DNA of 64,000 bases from Propioniciclava flava (GCF_004126535.1 NZ_PPCV01000007.1:124001-188000), one strand, 5' to 3'; positions 1-9,491 are shown, counted from the first letter of the stretch. Made by a program: numbers and translations. The notes: a model not told the origin generated them from the sequence alone.

Positions 1-309
1 GCCTGCTTGCAGGGCCCCGGTCAGGTTTCCGCGGAGCGGATCCGGATCGGGGTGTGGAACCCTAACGCGGACGTCGACACCGACCCCGACCAGGTGGCGA
101 TGAACGGGCTGTTGAGTTCCTTGGAGGAGTCCCACCGGCAAGCGCTGTCGGCGCTGTTCGCTGAGGAGTTCGCCTCGGGGATTTTCAATGCGCTCACCGT
201 GTTGACCGCCGCCCACCTGGAGCCGTTCCACGAGGGCTACGAGGGTGATCCGTCCGACGACTTCCTGGGGCGCATCGACGGCTCGCCGTGGCCCGGGGAC
301 GCACGTTAA
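1..309 (+). CDS. 3' end of a hypothetical protein (cut by window edge)
   Basis: The frame is open from the first base of the window to a TAA at 307-309, so about 102 C-terminal residues are visible and the real start lies upstream. A TTG at position 7 could act as a start but has no convincing ribosome binding site. The fragment is acidic, with no signal peptide, membrane segment or motif I recognise. It ends with the residues SPWPGDAR and converges with the rarD-like gene, whose stop lies four bases away. No function can be assigned from this piece. Confidence 0.6.
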   Translation, partial: ACLQGPGQVSAERIRIGVWNPNADVDTDPDQVAMNGLLSSLEESHRQALSALFAEEFASGIFNALTVLTAAHLEPFHEGYEGDPSDDFLGRIDGSPWPGDAR

Positions 310-312
310 GGC

Positions 313-1275
313 TCAGTGAGGAGCCGTCGCGTCTGAGGGGCGTGCCGCCCGTGCGCGACGCGTCCGGGAGAACACCGTCGCCAGGTAGACCACCGATCCG
401 CACCACACGAGGATCAGACCCGCCCAATACGACGGGGTGACGACCTGCTTGAACACGGTCAAGCCCAAGAGGAACTGGATGGTGGGGGCGACGTATTGCA
501 GCACCCCGACCACGCCCAACGGCAGCCGCGGGGCCGCGATCGCGAACAGCCACAGCGGTAGCGCCGTCAAGATGCCCGCGAGGATCAACAGCGCCGAGTG
601 TCCGAGCCCAGCACCGAACGTGCTCGCCCCGGTCGCGGCGAGGTAGACCCAATAGGCGACCGCGAGCGGTGTGAGGAGGCCCGACTCCAAGAAGAGCCCC
701 TCCAAGGCGGGCAGAGTGGCACGCTTCTTGACCAGGCCGTACAGACCGAAGCTGGCCGCCAACGTCAAGGAGACCCACAGGCCCGCCCAGTTCTGCCAGG
801 CGATGACCGTGACACCCGCAGCCGCCAGCAGGGTGCCGATGAGGCCGCCGCGGCTCATCTTCTCCCCGAAGACGAGGACGCCGAGCAGGATGTTGACCAG
901 CGGGTTGATGAAGTAGCCCAGGCTCGACTCGACCACATGGTTGTTGTTGATCGCCCAGATGAAGGTGAGCCAGTTCGCGCCGATCAGCAGGGACCCCAGC
1001 AGCATCCACGGCAGTTGGCGTGGGGCGAGGGCGTCACGGAGCCACCCCCACGGGTGGCGGAGGGCGACCAGGACGAGCCCGACGGCCAGCATCGACCACA
1101 GCACGCGGTGCGCGAGGATCTCCAGCGGCCCAGCGGGCAGAAGGAGCGGGAACAGGAGGGGAAAGAAGCCCCAGATGCCGTAAGCGGCGATCCCTGTGAC
1201 CAGCCCGAGGCGCTCACCCGCCGGGCGAGGGGGCGCGGAGATCCCGGGGGCCGCGTCGGCGGCGTGGTCGTTCAC
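313..1275 (-). CDS. rarD: RarD-like EamA/DMT family permease
   Basis: This is a multi-pass inner-membrane protein of the drug/metabolite transporter superfamily, RarD subgroup. Seen: about ten hydrophobic segments across 320 residues, an early GIAAYGIWGFFPL segment and HRVLWSM, and a SSLGYFINPLVNILLG motif, all typical of RarD. The substrate of RarD proteins is not firmly known. I place the start at the GTG at 1275 because a TACAGT element lies six bases upstream, the leaderless layout used by many genes here; an ATG at 1293 would add six residues and has no better support. A basic tail (RTRRARAARP) ends the protein. It converges with the edge gene, leaving almost no intergenic space. Confidence 0.85.
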   Translation of the reverse strand: MNDHAADAAPGISAPPRPAGERLGLVTGIAAYGIWGFFPLLFPLLLPAGPLEILAHRVLWSMLAVGLVLVALRHPWGWLRDALAPRQLPWMLLGSLLIGANWLTFIWAINNNHVVESSLGYFINPLVNILLGVLVFGEKMSRGGLIGTLLAAAGVTVIAWQNWAGLWVSLTLAASFGLYGLVKKRATLPALEGLFLESGLLTPLAVAYWVYLAATGASTFGAGLGHSALLILAGILTALPLWLFAIAAPRLPLGVVGVLQYVAPTIQFLLGLTVFKQVVTPSYWAGLILVWCGSVVYLATVFSRTRRARAARPSDATAPH

Positions 1276-1281
1276 CCGAGC

Positions 1282-1287
1282 ACTGTA
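1282..1287 (-). promoter_or_regulatory. -10 element for leaderless rarD transcript
   Basis: TACAGT on the minus strand, six bases before the GTG at 1275. This spacing puts transcription start at or next to the start codon. No clear -35 element is visible. Confidence 0.4.
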
Positions 1288-1343
1288 GGGCATGGGGAAT
1301 CGCCCGCAGGTGGGCATCCATGGTGTGGTGAGGGTGGTCCCGC

Positions 1344-1349
1344 TAGGGT
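1344..1349 (+). promoter_or_regulatory. -10 element for leaderless dcd transcript
   Basis: TAGGGT lies six bases before the GTG start of dcd at 1356, and no Shine-Dalgarno sequence lies between them. Confidence 0.5.
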
Positions 1350-1355
1350 CGACGT

Positions 1356-1931
1356 GTGCTGTTGTCAGATCGCGAGATCACCGCCCACCTCGACGCCGGC
1401 AGGATCAGGCTCGACCCCTACGACCCGGGGCTCGTGCAACCGGCCAGCGTCGACGTGCGCATGGATCGGTACTTCCGCCTGTTCGACAACCACAAGTATC
1501 CGTTCATCGACCCCGCGCAAGAGCAGCCAGAACTGACGCGGCTGGTGGAGGTGGACGCGCAGGAGCCCTTCATCCTGCACCCAGGAGAGTTCGTCTTGGC
1601 ATCGACCTTGGAACAGGTCACGCTCCCCGACGACATCGCGGCCCGTGTCGAGGGCAAGAGTTCGTTGGGGCGGCTGGGGTTACTCACGCACGCGACCGCG
1701 GGTTTCATCGATCCGGGCTTCACCGGGCACGTGACGTTGGAGTTGAGTAACGTCGCCACGCTGCCCATCACGTTGTGGCCGGGGATGCGCATCGGGCAGC
1801 TGTGCTTTTTCCAGTTGAGCTCACCGTCGGAACATCCCTACGGTTCCGCTCAGCGGGGTTCGCATTACCAGGGGCAACGGGGCCCCACGGCGTCACGGAG
1901 CTTCGAGAACTTCCGGCGAAGCCAAACCTAG
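1356..1931 (+). CDS. dcd: dCTP deaminase (probably bifunctional, dUMP-forming)
   Basis: This enzyme deaminates dCTP on the way to dUMP for thymidylate synthesis. Seen: full length (191 residues), the N-terminal MLLSDREI, the central [12 protein letters not shown] motif and the following [21 protein letters not shown] block, which carry the nucleotide-binding and catalytic residues of the dCTP deaminase/dUTPase fold, plus the C-terminal [14 protein letters not shown] segment that closes over the triphosphate. Actinobacterial members of this type are known to combine deamination and pyrophosphohydrolysis to give dUMP directly; I infer the same here but cannot prove it by eye. It is monocistronic and converges with the TetR gene. 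Confidence 0.95.
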   Translation: MLLSDREITAHLDAGRIRLDPYDPGLVQPASVDVRMDRYFRLFDNHKYPFIDPAQEQPELTRLVEVDAQEPFILHPGEFVLASTLEQVTLPDDIAARVEGKSSLGRLGLLTHATAGFIDPGFTGHVTLELSNVATLPITLWPGMRIGQLCFFQLSSPSEHPYGSAQRGSHYQGQRGPTASRSFENFRRSQT

Positions 1932-1983
1932 GCGTCGGTGCCAGGGCTGAGCCCGCGCGATGCCCGGGCCAACCAGGTGGGGT

Positions 1984-2580
1984 TCAGGCCAGAGACGCGA
2001 GGGCGGCGTCGGTGAGGAGCCCGCGCATGAGCGAACGCTCGTGTTCGGAGTACAGATCCTCCTGGGCGCCTTGGCCAGGCCACAGCGACAACTCGAGCAG
2101 CACGTGTCCGTGCAAGGCCCCCCACAAGGCGAGCAGTTGCCCGTCCTGGGTTCCCTCTTGGAGCAGGTCGGCCTCGGCGAGACGCCCCAACAAGGTGCGC
2201 AGGGGTTGGATCGCCTTGTCGTCCAACGTGGTGACGGCCCCTTGTTCGGCGTTGCCGCTGAAGATGATGCGGTAGAGCGAGGGGTGGTTGTGGGCCCACT
2301 GGCGGTACACGCGCAGCCCACGTGCCAGAGCCGGGACGGGCGGACCCGTGAGGTCGTGATGCTGTGCCTCGCGGAACTGCTCCTTGGCGATGAGCGTGAC
2401 CTCCTTCACCAACGCGTTCTTGTTCCCGAAGCTCGAGTAGATGGCGTTGGTGGAGGTATCGACGGAGGCTGCCAGCTCCCGCAGTGCCATCTGCTCGGGG
2501 GTTTCTTCCTGCAGGCGGGCATACGCAGCTGCGATCAACCGTTCGCGGAGGTTGTCTGGATAGGTGTGCGCGCGCGACAT
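1984..2580 (-). CDS. TetR family transcriptional regulator
   Basis: A one-component DNA-binding regulator of 198 residues. Seen: N-terminal helix-turn-helix (residues about 15-60: LRERLIAAAYARL, then LRELAASVDTSTNAIYSSFGNKNALV), followed by an all-helical ligand-binding and dimerisation domain with a tryptophan-histidine stretch (YRQWAHNHPSLYR) common in the WHG-type C-terminal domain. The ATG at 2580 is chosen over an upstream ATG because the helix-turn-helix begins soon after it and TAGGCT lies seven bases upstream. It ends facing dcd. Its target is unknown; the neighbouring phosphotransferase gene is co-oriented but separated by about 200 bases. Confidence 0.88.
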   Translation of the reverse strand: MSRAHTYPDNLRERLIAAAYARLQEETPEQMALRELAASVDTSTNAIYSSFGNKNALVKEVTLIAKEQFREAQHHDLTGPPVPALARGLRVYRQWAHNHPSLYRIIFSGNAEQGAVTTLDDKAIQPLRTLLGRLAEADLLQEGTQDGQLLALWGALHGHVLLELSLWPGQGAQEDLYSEHERSLMRGLLTDAALASLA

Positions 2581-2587
2581 GGGGACC

Positions 2588-2593
2588 AGCCTA
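2588..2593 (-). promoter_or_regulatory. -10 element for leaderless TetR gene
   Basis: TAGGCT on the minus strand, seven bases before the ATG at 2580, with no ribosome binding site between. Confidence 0.5.
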
Positions 2594-2784
2594 TAGGGGT
2601 TAAGGGTGGCGATTGGACACGATCCGGCCCAAGAGGTGACGTTTTTCATCATTTGTGTCCGATCCATCGCCGCTTGTCGCGCCGGGGATCCTTAGGTTGG
2701 GCGGCAGGGCGTGAGGGGCTTCCCCCGGGGAATGCTCCCCGGGGGATGAGGAAGGCGCGGGCTGCTCAACGAATAACACAATGG

Positions 2785-3676
2785 CTAGACGGATTCGTCG
2801 AGCAGCGAGCGAAGGGCATGGCGTCCGCACTCTTGAAGGTCGGGGTCGTCGGCGCAGTCCTGCGCGAGCATCAAACCCAAATACAAGGCCCAGGCTCGCG
2901 CGCGCTGCCAGGTGGCAGGGTCAATGGCGCCGCCGTGGTCGAGACGCTCTCGGAAGATGGCGCGTCCCTGCTGGTCGAAGGTCAGCCAGGCCGTCGCCAG
3001 ATCGCAGGCGGGATCTCCGACCGTCATGTCACCCCAGTCGATGACGGCGGCCAGGCGTCCGTCGCCGCTCATCACGATGTTGGCAGGGTGAAGGTCGCCG
3101 TGCAGCCACAGGTCGACGTCGTCGAAGTCAGGTGCGCTCACCCAGGACTCCCAGCGGCGCAGCAGGGCGTCGCGTTGTGGTTCTTGATTGATGCGAGCAC
3201 GGGCGCGGGTGTCGGGACCTTCCTGCGCCAGCGACATCCCTCGGAAGGGATTGATCGGGGCATGGGCTGGCGCGGGAGCGTGCAGGGTCCACAAGAAATC
3301 TGCGAGGTCGGTGGCGAGTGCCGTCCGCTCGGAGGGCGGCACTGCGGCGACCCGCGTCCCCTCGAACCAGGGGGCGACCATCCAGGGGTAGGGGTAGGAA
3401 CGCGTGGGGTGCCCCGCGTAAACAGGCTGGGGGACTGGTGCGGTCAGCAAGGAGGCGATGAGCGGGCAGCCAGGTGATCTCGTTCTCCAGAAAAGGAGCG
3501 GCCTGGGCGCGGCGGGGGAGACGGACCGTCAAGGAATCACCGAGGCGGTAGACCGCGTTGTCCCAGCCGTTGCCCAGGCAGGTGAGGGGCAGCCCCTCCA
3601 GTGCGGGGCACTGCTCGGCGAGCAGTTCCTCGACCAGGGCGATGTCGATAGGGACGTCGGAGATGGGGGTAGGCAC
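2785..3676 (-). pseudogene. Aminoglycoside phosphotransferase (APH)-family kinase, frameshifted
   Basis: Two minus-strand frames together make one APH-fold protein. The N-terminal part (IALVEELLAEQCP, GNGWDNAVYRLGDSLTVRLPRR, ENEITWLP) supplies the glycine loop and the ATP-lysine region. The C-terminal part supplies the catalytic loop LHGDLHPANIV and the metal-binding VIDWGDMTVGDPACDL. The frame changes near 3455-3467: after ENEITWLP the first frame drifts, while the other reads on as LIASLLTAPVPQPVYAGHP, the expected family sequence. One net base is out of register. Either the gene is a recent pseudogene or the sequence has an indel error. The GTG at 3676 is the likely original start. The substrate of such 'phosphotransferase' paralogues is not predictable. 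Confidence 0.8.
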
Positions 3677-3780
3677 CCCTCTATTGGACGCGATGGGGAG
3701 GGCCGCGACCAAACTGAGGCTCGGGTGGACCGCCTCGTGACGGTGCGCGGTGCCGGCCCCAGGTGCGGCATGCTGTGACC

Positions 3781-4422
3781 ATGAGCGCGCTGGAGGACGC
3801 CCTGGCTGGGCACACCGTGATCGTGGCATTGCCTGCAGGGGGCGTCGCGGACTGGGTCGCGGTCGGGGAGGTGCTGGCCGATGAAGGGCTGACGGCGTGG
3901 GCTTGGCCCGCCGATCGGCTGGATCAACTCCCCGAGGCCCTGGCGATCTTCGGGCGCCGGGTGCGTATCGGAGTGGCGGGCGCCTGGAACCTCGACGATA
4001 TGGCGGCGGCATCCGAGGCCGGAGCAGCCTTCTGGCTGGTGCCGCATGCTGTTCCCGCGGGCGCGGAGGCGCCGCTGCCGTTCTTGGCGGGTGCGCTGAC
4101 GCCCACCGAAGTGGTGGGCGCGTACCAGGCGCGTTCGGCTCCCGTGCTCGTCGTACCCGCCGACGCGTTGGGGTCGAGTTATGCGCGCACGTTGCCGGTC
4201 CTCGTCCCCGGGGTCGACGTGGTGCCGTGGGGGCGGCTGGAGCGCTACCAGTGTGAGATGTGGCTGGACGCGGGCGCGGTCGCCGTCGTGGTGCAGGACG
4301 TCATCGTGCGACCTGAGATTTCCCCCGATGTCAACCCCCTAGAGGAGGTGGCAAGGCGGGCGGCGTCCTTCGGCAACTGGAGGCAACTCGAGACTCGGAG
4401 GGCAGATGGGGTTGGTGCCTGA
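3781..4422 (+). CDS. KDPG-aldolase-like (Eda family fold) protein, catalytic lysine missing
   Basis: A 213-residue TIM-barrel-like protein resembling 2-dehydro-3-deoxy-phosphogluconate aldolases. Seen: hydrophobic beta-strand periodicity, AAASEAGAAFWLVPHAVP where Eda has the AGA-F-vSP segment, GALTPTEVVGAYQARS where Eda has GvaTPtEi..A, and VLVVPADALGSSYARTL where Eda has lKLFPAealGg.y.k. The Schiff-base lysine of that last motif is replaced by leucine, so classical class I aldolase chemistry looks impossible. The ATG at 3781 is preferred to 3763. It stands alone between the broken phosphotransferase and the SH3 protein. It may bind a phosphorylated ligand or be a degenerate paralogue. Confidence 0.55.
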   Translation: MSALEDALAGHTVIVALPAGGVADWVAVGEVLADEGLTAWAWPADRLDQLPEALAIFGRRVRIGVAGAWNLDDMAAASEAGAAFWLVPHAVPAGAEAPLPFLAGALTPTEVVGAYQARSAPVLVVPADALGSSYARTLPVLVPGVDVVPWGRLERYQCEMWLDAGAVAVVVQDVIVRPEISPDVNPLEEVARRAASFGNWRQLETRRADGVGA

Positions 4423-4480
4423 GAAAATCTCAGCTAGCTTAGTCATCGTCCTCAGTTTCAATCAGTAACGGAGACACCAG

Positions 4481-5506
4481 ATGTACCAGCCCCGCCGCGT
4501 CTCAGATGTGAACGCGACCCTCGAGCCCGAGGGTAACGCCGCAGCCTTCCGTTCGGCCCCGCGCCGCTCGGTGCGGACCCGTTCGCAGCTCATGCGCACC
4601 CGGGTGGCTCCGGCCGCCGTCTCCGTCGCGCTGCTGGCGACCTCCGGCGCGTTCGCGCTGAACCTGCGTGCGGAGCAGCCCAGCACCGCGGTGCCGGCGC
4701 CCGACCGTGACACCGATGTGGTCTCTCGTGACGCGCTGCGCGTCATGGATCCGGCTGCCGAGGTGTCTCAGACGGACGCCACCGACGCCGATGCCAACGC
4801 TCAGGGTGCCGAAGAGTTCGTTGCCGCGTCCTGGTCCTCGTCTTTCGGTGCAGCGGCCGGTACGAAGTACGCGCAGTCCACGCTGACGGTGCGCGCGCAG
4901 GCCTCGAAGGATGCTGCGGAACTGGGCAGCATCAAGGAGGGCGACAAGGTCTCGATCACCGACAAGGTTGAGTCCGGGTTCCGCCAGATCGCCTTCGGCG
5001 GCAAGGTCGGCTATGTCTCCAACGCGCAACTTGGTGCGTCCGCACCGAAGAAGGAAACCGCTGCGCCTGCGCCTGCGCCTGCTCCTGCGGCAGCGAAGGC
5101 CGCACCCAAGGCCGCCTCGGCGCCCAGCGGCGGCTCGTCTGATTCCTACGACGGCAGCACCGAGTACAGCGGGCCGTCGGTTCTCGGCCTGAAGCCGCGG
5201 GCGATGGTGGTCTACAACGCGGTCACCGCGAAGTGGTCGTTCACCAGCATCGGCGGCTACCGCGCCAACAGCCTCTCGAACCACCAGTTCGGCGGCGCCA
5301 TCGACTTCATGACGTTCTCCGACTCCGCCAAGGGGTGGCAGGTCGCCAACTACGTGACCGCCAACGCCGACGCGTTCAAGATCGACCACGTCATCTTCGA
5401 GCAGAAGATCTGGACGCCGTACAAGCCGTACTGGCGTCCGATGGCCGACCGCGGCAGCATCACCGCGAACCACTACGACCACGTGCACGTCTCGGTCAAG
5501 CTCTGA
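4481..5506 (+). CDS. Exported SH3-domain protein with C-terminal peptidase-like domain
   Basis: A 341-residue envelope protein. Seen: a basic N-terminus followed by a hydrophobic stretch (VAPAAVSVALLATSGAFAL, residues about 45-63) acting as signal or anchor; a bacterial SH3 domain (about 125-185: KYAQSTLTVRAQASKDAAELGSI to KVGYVSNAQL); an Ala/Pro/Lys linker (about 188-220); and a C-terminal domain with GYRANSLSNHQFGGAIDFM and NHYDHVHVSV, resembling D-Ala-D-Ala-carboxypeptidase-like folds in actinobacterial proteins, with the His/Asp residues expected of a metal site. I infer a peptidoglycan-binding or remodelling role. A GGAG ribosome binding site precedes the ATG, and a very strong terminator follows. 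Confidence 0.8.
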   Translation: MYQPRRVSDVNATLEPEGNAAAFRSAPRRSVRTRSQLMRTRVAPAAVSVALLATSGAFALNLRAEQPSTAVPAPDRDTDVVSRDALRVMDPAAEVSQTDATDADANAQGAEEFVAASWSSSFGAAAGTKYAQSTLTVRAQASKDAAELGSIKEGDKVSITDKVESGFRQIAFGGKVGYVSNAQLGASAPKKETAAPAPAPAPAAAKAAPKAASAPSGGSSDSYDGSTEYSGPSVLGLKPRAMVVYNAVTAKWSFTSIGGYRANSLSNHQFGGAIDFMTFSDSAKGWQVANYVTANADAFKIDHVIFEQKIWTPYKPYWRPMADRGSITANHYDHVHVSVKL

Positions 5507-5515
5507 TCCTTTTCT

Positions 5516-5562
5516 CAACAAACAACGGCCTGCCCCCTGCGGGGGCAGGCCGTTGTTTGTTG
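5516..5562 (+). terminator. Strong hairpin terminator after the SH3 protein
   Basis: A perfect 22-bp stem with a three-base loop (left arm 5516-5537, right arm 5541-5562). The outer arms are A/T-rich (CAACAAACAAC and its complement), so the transcript ends in a U-rich arm. It begins nine bases after the stop codon. Confidence 0.9.
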
Positions 5563-5620
5563 TGCTCGGGGCTGGCGTCCGTCGCTGTGCGTGCGGGTCA
5601 CGGACAGTTCCGGGAGCCCA

Positions 5621-5626
5621 TAGGCT
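5621..5626 (+). promoter_or_regulatory. -10 element for leaderless pgi transcript
   Basis: TAGGCT lies six bases before the pgi ATG at 5633. The intervening TGGAGC is too close to serve as a normal leader. Confidence 0.5.
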
Positions 5627-5632
5627 TGGAGC

Positions 5633-7300
5633 ATGATGGATGCGACGAAGACGGACGCCTGGGCCACACTGTCTGACCTCTTTGAGGTATTCAGTCCCGA
5701 CTTGCGGGGCTGGTTCGAGGCTGATCCGGGCCGGGCCGCAGAGTTCACCCGTTCCGCGGGCGATCTGCACGTCGACCTGTCGAAGAACCTGGTCAATCAC
5801 GCCATCGTGGACGCGCTGTGTGGGCTCGCCGATCAGGTGGGTCTGGCGGAGCATCGCGACGCCATGCTTCGCGGTGATCACATCAACGTGACCGAGGATC
5901 GCGCCGTGCTGCACACCGCGCTGCGGCGTCCGCGTGGGCAGGTGCTGGAGGTGGATGGCCGCGACGTCGTCGCCGACGTGCACGAGGTGCTGGACCGCGT
6001 CTACGCGTTCGCCGACCAGGTGCGGTCCGGCGCATGGAAGGGTGTCACCGGCAAGCCCATCGCGACCGTGGTCAACATCGGCATCGGCGGCTCCGACCTG
6101 GGGCCCGCCATGGTCTACGAGGCGCTCCTGCCGTACAAGCAGGCCGGGCTGGAATGCCGGTTCGTGTCCAACATCGACCCGAGCGACATCTACGAGAAGA
6201 CCGCCGATCTTGATCCCGAGACGACGCTGTTCATCGTCGCCTCAAAGACCTTCACCACCTTGGAGACGATCACCAACGCGCGGCTGGCTCGCGATTGGCT
6301 CCTGCGCGGCCTCGCCGACGCGGGCGCCATCGAGGGATCGGACGCGGCTCAGGCTTCCGCCATTGCGCGGCATTTCGTGGCCGTGTCCACGGCGCTGGAC
6401 AAGGTCGCCGCGTTCGGGATCGATCCGGCCAACGCCTTCGGGTTCTGGGATTGGGTCGGCGGGCGCTACTCGGTGGATTCCGCCGTCGGCACCGCGATCG
6501 CGGTCGCGATCGGGCCCCAGCACTTCGAGGAGTTCCTGGCGGGCTTCCACGCGATCGACGACCACTTCGCGACCGCACCGTGGCACGAGAACGTGCCCGC
6601 CCTGATGGGGTTGCTGAACATCTGGTACGTCAACTTCTTCGGGGCCCGCAGCCACGCTGTGCTGCCGTATGCCCAGTATCTCCACCGCTTCCCCGCCTAC
6701 CTGCAGCAGTTGACCATGGAGTCCAACGGCAAGAGCGTGCGGGCCGACGGGACGCCCGTCACGACCGCCACGGGCGAAGTTTTTTGGGGTGAACCCGGAA
6801 CGAACGGTCAGCATGCCTTCTACCAGTTGCTGCATCAAGGGACGCAACTCATCCCGGCCGACTTCATCGCGGTGGCGTCCCCGACGAAGGAACTGCGCGA
6901 CGGCGACCAGGACGTCTACGAACTGTTCCTGGCGAACTTCTTCGCCCAGTCGAAGGCACTGGCGTTCGGCAAGACCGCCGACGAAGTGCGCGCCGACGGC
7001 GTCCCGGAGCACCTGGTGAGCGCCAAGGTGTTCACGGGGAACCGACCCTCGACGTCCATCATGGCGCCCGCCCTGACGCCGTCGGTGGTCGGGCAGCTCA
7101 TCGCCTTGTATGAGCACATCACGTTCGTGGAGGGCGTCGTGTGGGGCATCAACAGCTTCGATCAGTGGGGCGTGGAACTCGGCAAGGTCTTGGCCAAGCA
7201 GATCACTCCCGCCCTCGCCGGGGACGATGCCGCCTTGGCGAGCCTGGATCCCTCCACGCAGGGCCTGATCGCCTACTACCAGCAGCATCGAGAGGGCTGA
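5633..7300 (+). CDS. pgi: Glucose-6-phosphate isomerase
   Basis: Interconverts glucose 6-phosphate and fructose 6-phosphate in the cytosol, at the head of glycolysis. Seen: full length (555 residues), the [12 protein letters not shown] phosphate-binding loop (about residues 146-157), the family signature [11 protein letters not shown] (about 276), a substrate-binding ESNGKSV, and [13 protein letters not shown] with the catalytic histidine region, ending with a helical tail. The arrangement is that of the large (E. coli-type) Pgi. A SanA-like gene begins four bases after the stop, so the two are probably co-transcribed. ppgK, which makes the substrate from glucose and polyphosphate, lies 8 kb away. 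Confidence 0.97.
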   Translation: MMDATKTDAWATLSDLFEVFSPDLRGWFEADPGRAAEFTRSAGDLHVDLSKNLVNHAIVDALCGLADQVGLAEHRDAMLRGDHINVTEDRAVLHTALRRPRGQVLEVDGRDVVADVHEVLDRVYAFADQVRSGAWKGVTGKPIATVVNIGIGGSDLGPAMVYEALLPYKQAGLECRFVSNIDPSDIYEKTADLDPETTLFIVASKTFTTLETITNARLARDWLLRGLADAGAIEGSDAAQASAIARHFVAVSTALDKVAAFGIDPANAFGFWDWVGGRYSVDSAVGTAIAVAIGPQHFEEFLAGFHAIDDHFATAPWHENVPALMGLLNIWYVNFFGARSHAVLPYAQYLHRFPAYLQQLTMESNGKSVRADGTPVTTATGEVFWGEPGTNGQHAFYQLLHQGTQLIPADFIAVASPTKELRDGDQDVYELFLANFFAQSKALAFGKTADEVRADGVPEHLVSAKVFTGNRPSTSIMAPALTPSVVGQLIALYEHITFVEGVVWGINSFDQWGVELGKVLAKQITPALAGDDAALASLDPSTQGLIAYYQQHREG

Positions 7301-7304
7301 GGGC

Positions 7305-7985
7305 TTGACGCGCGCGGCGCGAGGGGCGCGGACGGGGCTGCGGATCCTCATTGCAGTCGTCTGCCTGTCGGCCCTGGGGGCAGGCGTGATCGCGGCACCG
7401 GCGATGTGGGTGCGCTGGATGGCCCACGGGCGCATCCAGACTCCCGCGAGGGCTCCGGCTCGCGATGTCGCGATCATTTTCGGTGCGGAGATGTATCCCT
7501 CAGGGCGTCCCTCGCCGTATCTGCGCGCGCGGCTCGATCTGGGTGCCGCCCTCGTCGCTGAAGGCCGCGTCAAGGTCTTGATCGTGTCGGGGGACAACGC
7601 GGACGCCCATCACCGGGAGACGTCCAACATGAAGGACTACCTGGTCTCCGTCGGCGTCCCGGCCGCCCGCATCGTGGAGGATCCCGGAGGGCTCGACACC
7701 TACGACACGTGCGTGCGCGCGCGGGACGTGTTCGGGGTGACGTCGGCGCTGCTGGTCAGCCAGCGCTACCACCTGCCCCGCGCGGTCGCGACCTGCCGGG
7801 CTGTCGGCGTGGACGCGGTCGGCGTGGGGGACGTGACGGTGCGGCGTTCCTCGCGGTACTGGGATGGGTTCGCGCGGCGCGAACTGGCTGCCAACGTGAA
7901 GATGGTGTGGGATCTGCTCACTCATCGAAGCCCCGCTGTGGTGGACGGACCCTCCGACGCCGTGGGGACGGCACTGCGCTCCTGA
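7305..7985 (+). CDS. SanA/YdcF (DUF218) family membrane-anchored protein
   Basis: A 226-residue protein with one N-terminal membrane helix (LRILIAVVCLSALGAGVIAAP, residues about 11-31) and a periplasm-facing DUF218 domain. Seen: DVAIIFGAEMYPSGRPSPYL, VLIVSGDN, ETSNMKDYL, DPGGLDTYDTCVRARDVF and ALLVSQRYHLPRA, the characteristic blocks of the SanA subgroup, whose E. coli member affects envelope permeability to vancomycin. The biochemical activity of the family is unknown. The TTG at 7305 is the only start that keeps the helix; AGAGGG, part of the pgi end, can act as ribosome binding site. Translation is probably coupled to pgi. Confidence 0.85.
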   Translation: MTRAARGARTGLRILIAVVCLSALGAGVIAAPAMWVRWMAHGRIQTPARAPARDVAIIFGAEMYPSGRPSPYLRARLDLGAALVAEGRVKVLIVSGDNADAHHRETSNMKDYLVSVGVPAARIVEDPGGLDTYDTCVRARDVFGVTSALLVSQRYHLPRAVATCRAVGVDAVGVGDVTVRRSSRYWDGFARRELAANVKMVWDLLTHRSPAVVDGPSDAVGTALRS

Positions 7986-8005
7986 GGCATCCTCTGGAAG
8001 AGCGT

Positions 8006-8011
8006 TAGGCT
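8006..8011 (+). promoter_or_regulatory. -10 element for the leaderless jetABC operon
   Basis: TAGGCT lies seven bases before the jetA ATG at 8019, and no Shine-Dalgarno sequence is present. The SMC operon therefore has its own promoter separate from pgi-sanA. Confidence 0.5.
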
Positions 8012-8018
8012 TGATTCG

Positions 8019-9491
8019 ATGACCAGTTCCCGGGCCGAGGCCGCTTATCAGCGTTCCTTGGCGGCCTTCAAGAACCCGACCTTGGACATGCTCCACGGTC
8101 GCTATGCGCCGTTCGTGGTGGCCGTCTTGTCTTTGGTGTTCACCCCCGACAGGCCCGCCGTCTCGGTTGCGGACGCGCACGCCGAGGTGGGGGAGGCCAC
8201 CGATCTGCTGCGCTACCTCGCCGATGAGGAAGCCGACCGACGGATCCCGACCGGCACCGCCCGGGACGTCTGCCGCCAGTGGGTGCGGCTCGGATGGCTG
8301 GTGCCTCAGATCGAGGACGACGTCGAGGTGTACCGGCTCTCGGCCCACGCGGTCGGAGCTTTGGAGATCGCCGGACGCGCAGGCAGCGGACGCACGCGCG
8401 TCTCCACTTCGCGCGTGCGTTCCCTCCTGGAGGCCATCGAGCGGCTAGCCGATGACGCCGACGCGGACCCCGAACGTCGGCTGGCTCGTTTGGAGGAGCA
8501 GCGCGCAGCCTTGGACGCCGAGATTGCGTCCCTGCGGGCGGGGGCTCCGGTCGAGGCCGCCGACGAGGAGCATTTGCTCGAGGAGGCCGAGAACGTCCTG
8601 CACCTGGCTCGGGAACTGCCCGCGGACTTCTCGCGCGTCGCCGAGTCCATCAAGGCGATGCAACGCGATGTCGTCGCCGAGTTGCGCGGCGACGTGCGAC
8701 CCACAGGCGATGTGCTGCGCGAGTACTTGCAGCGCGGCCAGCACGTGCTGCAGTCGACCCCGGAGGGGCGTGCGTTCGCGGGGGCCTTGCGGCTCATCGG
8801 CGACCCGGAGCGCATCGACCGCCTCGCCACGCAGTTGCACGTGCTGCAGACGCGCCCCTTTGCTCAGGTGATGGATGCCGATCAGCGCGCCGAACTGGAG
8901 GCGGTGGGGCGACGCCTCGAACAGGGGGTCGAGGAGGTGCTCACGGCGCAGCGCCGCGCCTCGCACGTCATCACCGCGCAGGTGCGCACTCACGACCCGG
9001 TGCGGGACCGTCAGGTCGACGACTTGTTGCGGGCCGCGATGGCAGGCTTGCAGGCCTGGATGCAGGAGTCTCGACCCGGTGACCGGGTGACGCCGCTGCG
9101 CAGCTTCCCCGTGGCCGGGCTGGGGCACCTCCGCCAAACCCTGAGCGACATCCATCCCGCGGCGGGGCCGGAGCCGCTGGAGGAGTCCCCCGCGGACGTG
9201 GAGTTCGACGAGGGAGACCAGCGCGCCTGGGGCGGGCCGCGGTACGCGGAACTGGAGGAGTACGTCGCCGGGCTCGGCGAGGAGTTCGATCTCGCGACGG
9301 CGTTCGCGGGGGCCGGCCCTGACACTCGGCGTCCGGTGGATCTGCTGGGTCTGCTGGAGATCGCCCACCGCAACGGCATGACCGAGGGCGAGAACATCTC
9401 TGTCGTGGAGGCGGTGCGTCCCGATGGGACGTCGCGGCGGTTTGCCTTCGGGGCGGTCACCGCGCACAGCGTGAAGGAAGGAACGCCATGA
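8019..9491 (+). CDS. jetA: JetA-like (DUF3375) kleisin subunit of a Wadjet/Mks SMC complex
   Basis: A 490-residue DUF3375 protein, the kleisin-type subunit (JetA, equivalent to MksF) that closes the ring of JetC SMC dimers. Seen: N-terminal winged-helix-like region ([16 protein letters not shown] to VRLGWLVPQ, residues about 28-95), a helical/coiled middle (about 130-330), the [22 protein letters not shown] segment, and the C-terminal [26 protein letters not shown] block. Wadjet complexes extrude and, with JetD, cleave small circular DNA, giving plasmid defence. It overlaps jetB by four bases (ATGA), indicating translational coupling and fixed stoichiometry. Confidence 0.88.
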   Translation: MTSSRAEAAYQRSLAAFKNPTLDMLHGRYAPFVVAVLSLVFTPDRPAVSVADAHAEVGEATDLLRYLADEEADRRIPTGTARDVCRQWVRLGWLVPQIEDDVEVYRLSAHAVGALEIAGRAGSGRTRVSTSRVRSLLEAIERLADDADADPERRLARLEEQRAALDAEIASLRAGAPVEAADEEHLLEEAENVLHLARELPADFSRVAESIKAMQRDVVAELRGDVRPTGDVLREYLQRGQHVLQSTPEGRAFAGALRLIGDPERIDRLATQLHVLQTRPFAQVMDADQRAELEAVGRRLEQGVEEVLTAQRRASHVITAQVRTHDPVRDRQVDDLLRAAMAGLQAWMQESRPGDRVTPLRSFPVAGLGHLRQTLSDIHPAAGPEPLEESPADVEFDEGDQRAWGGPRYAELEEYVAGLGEEFDLATAFAGAGPDTRRPVDLLGLLEIAHRNGMTEGENISVVEAVRPDGTSRRFAFGAVTAHSVKEGTP

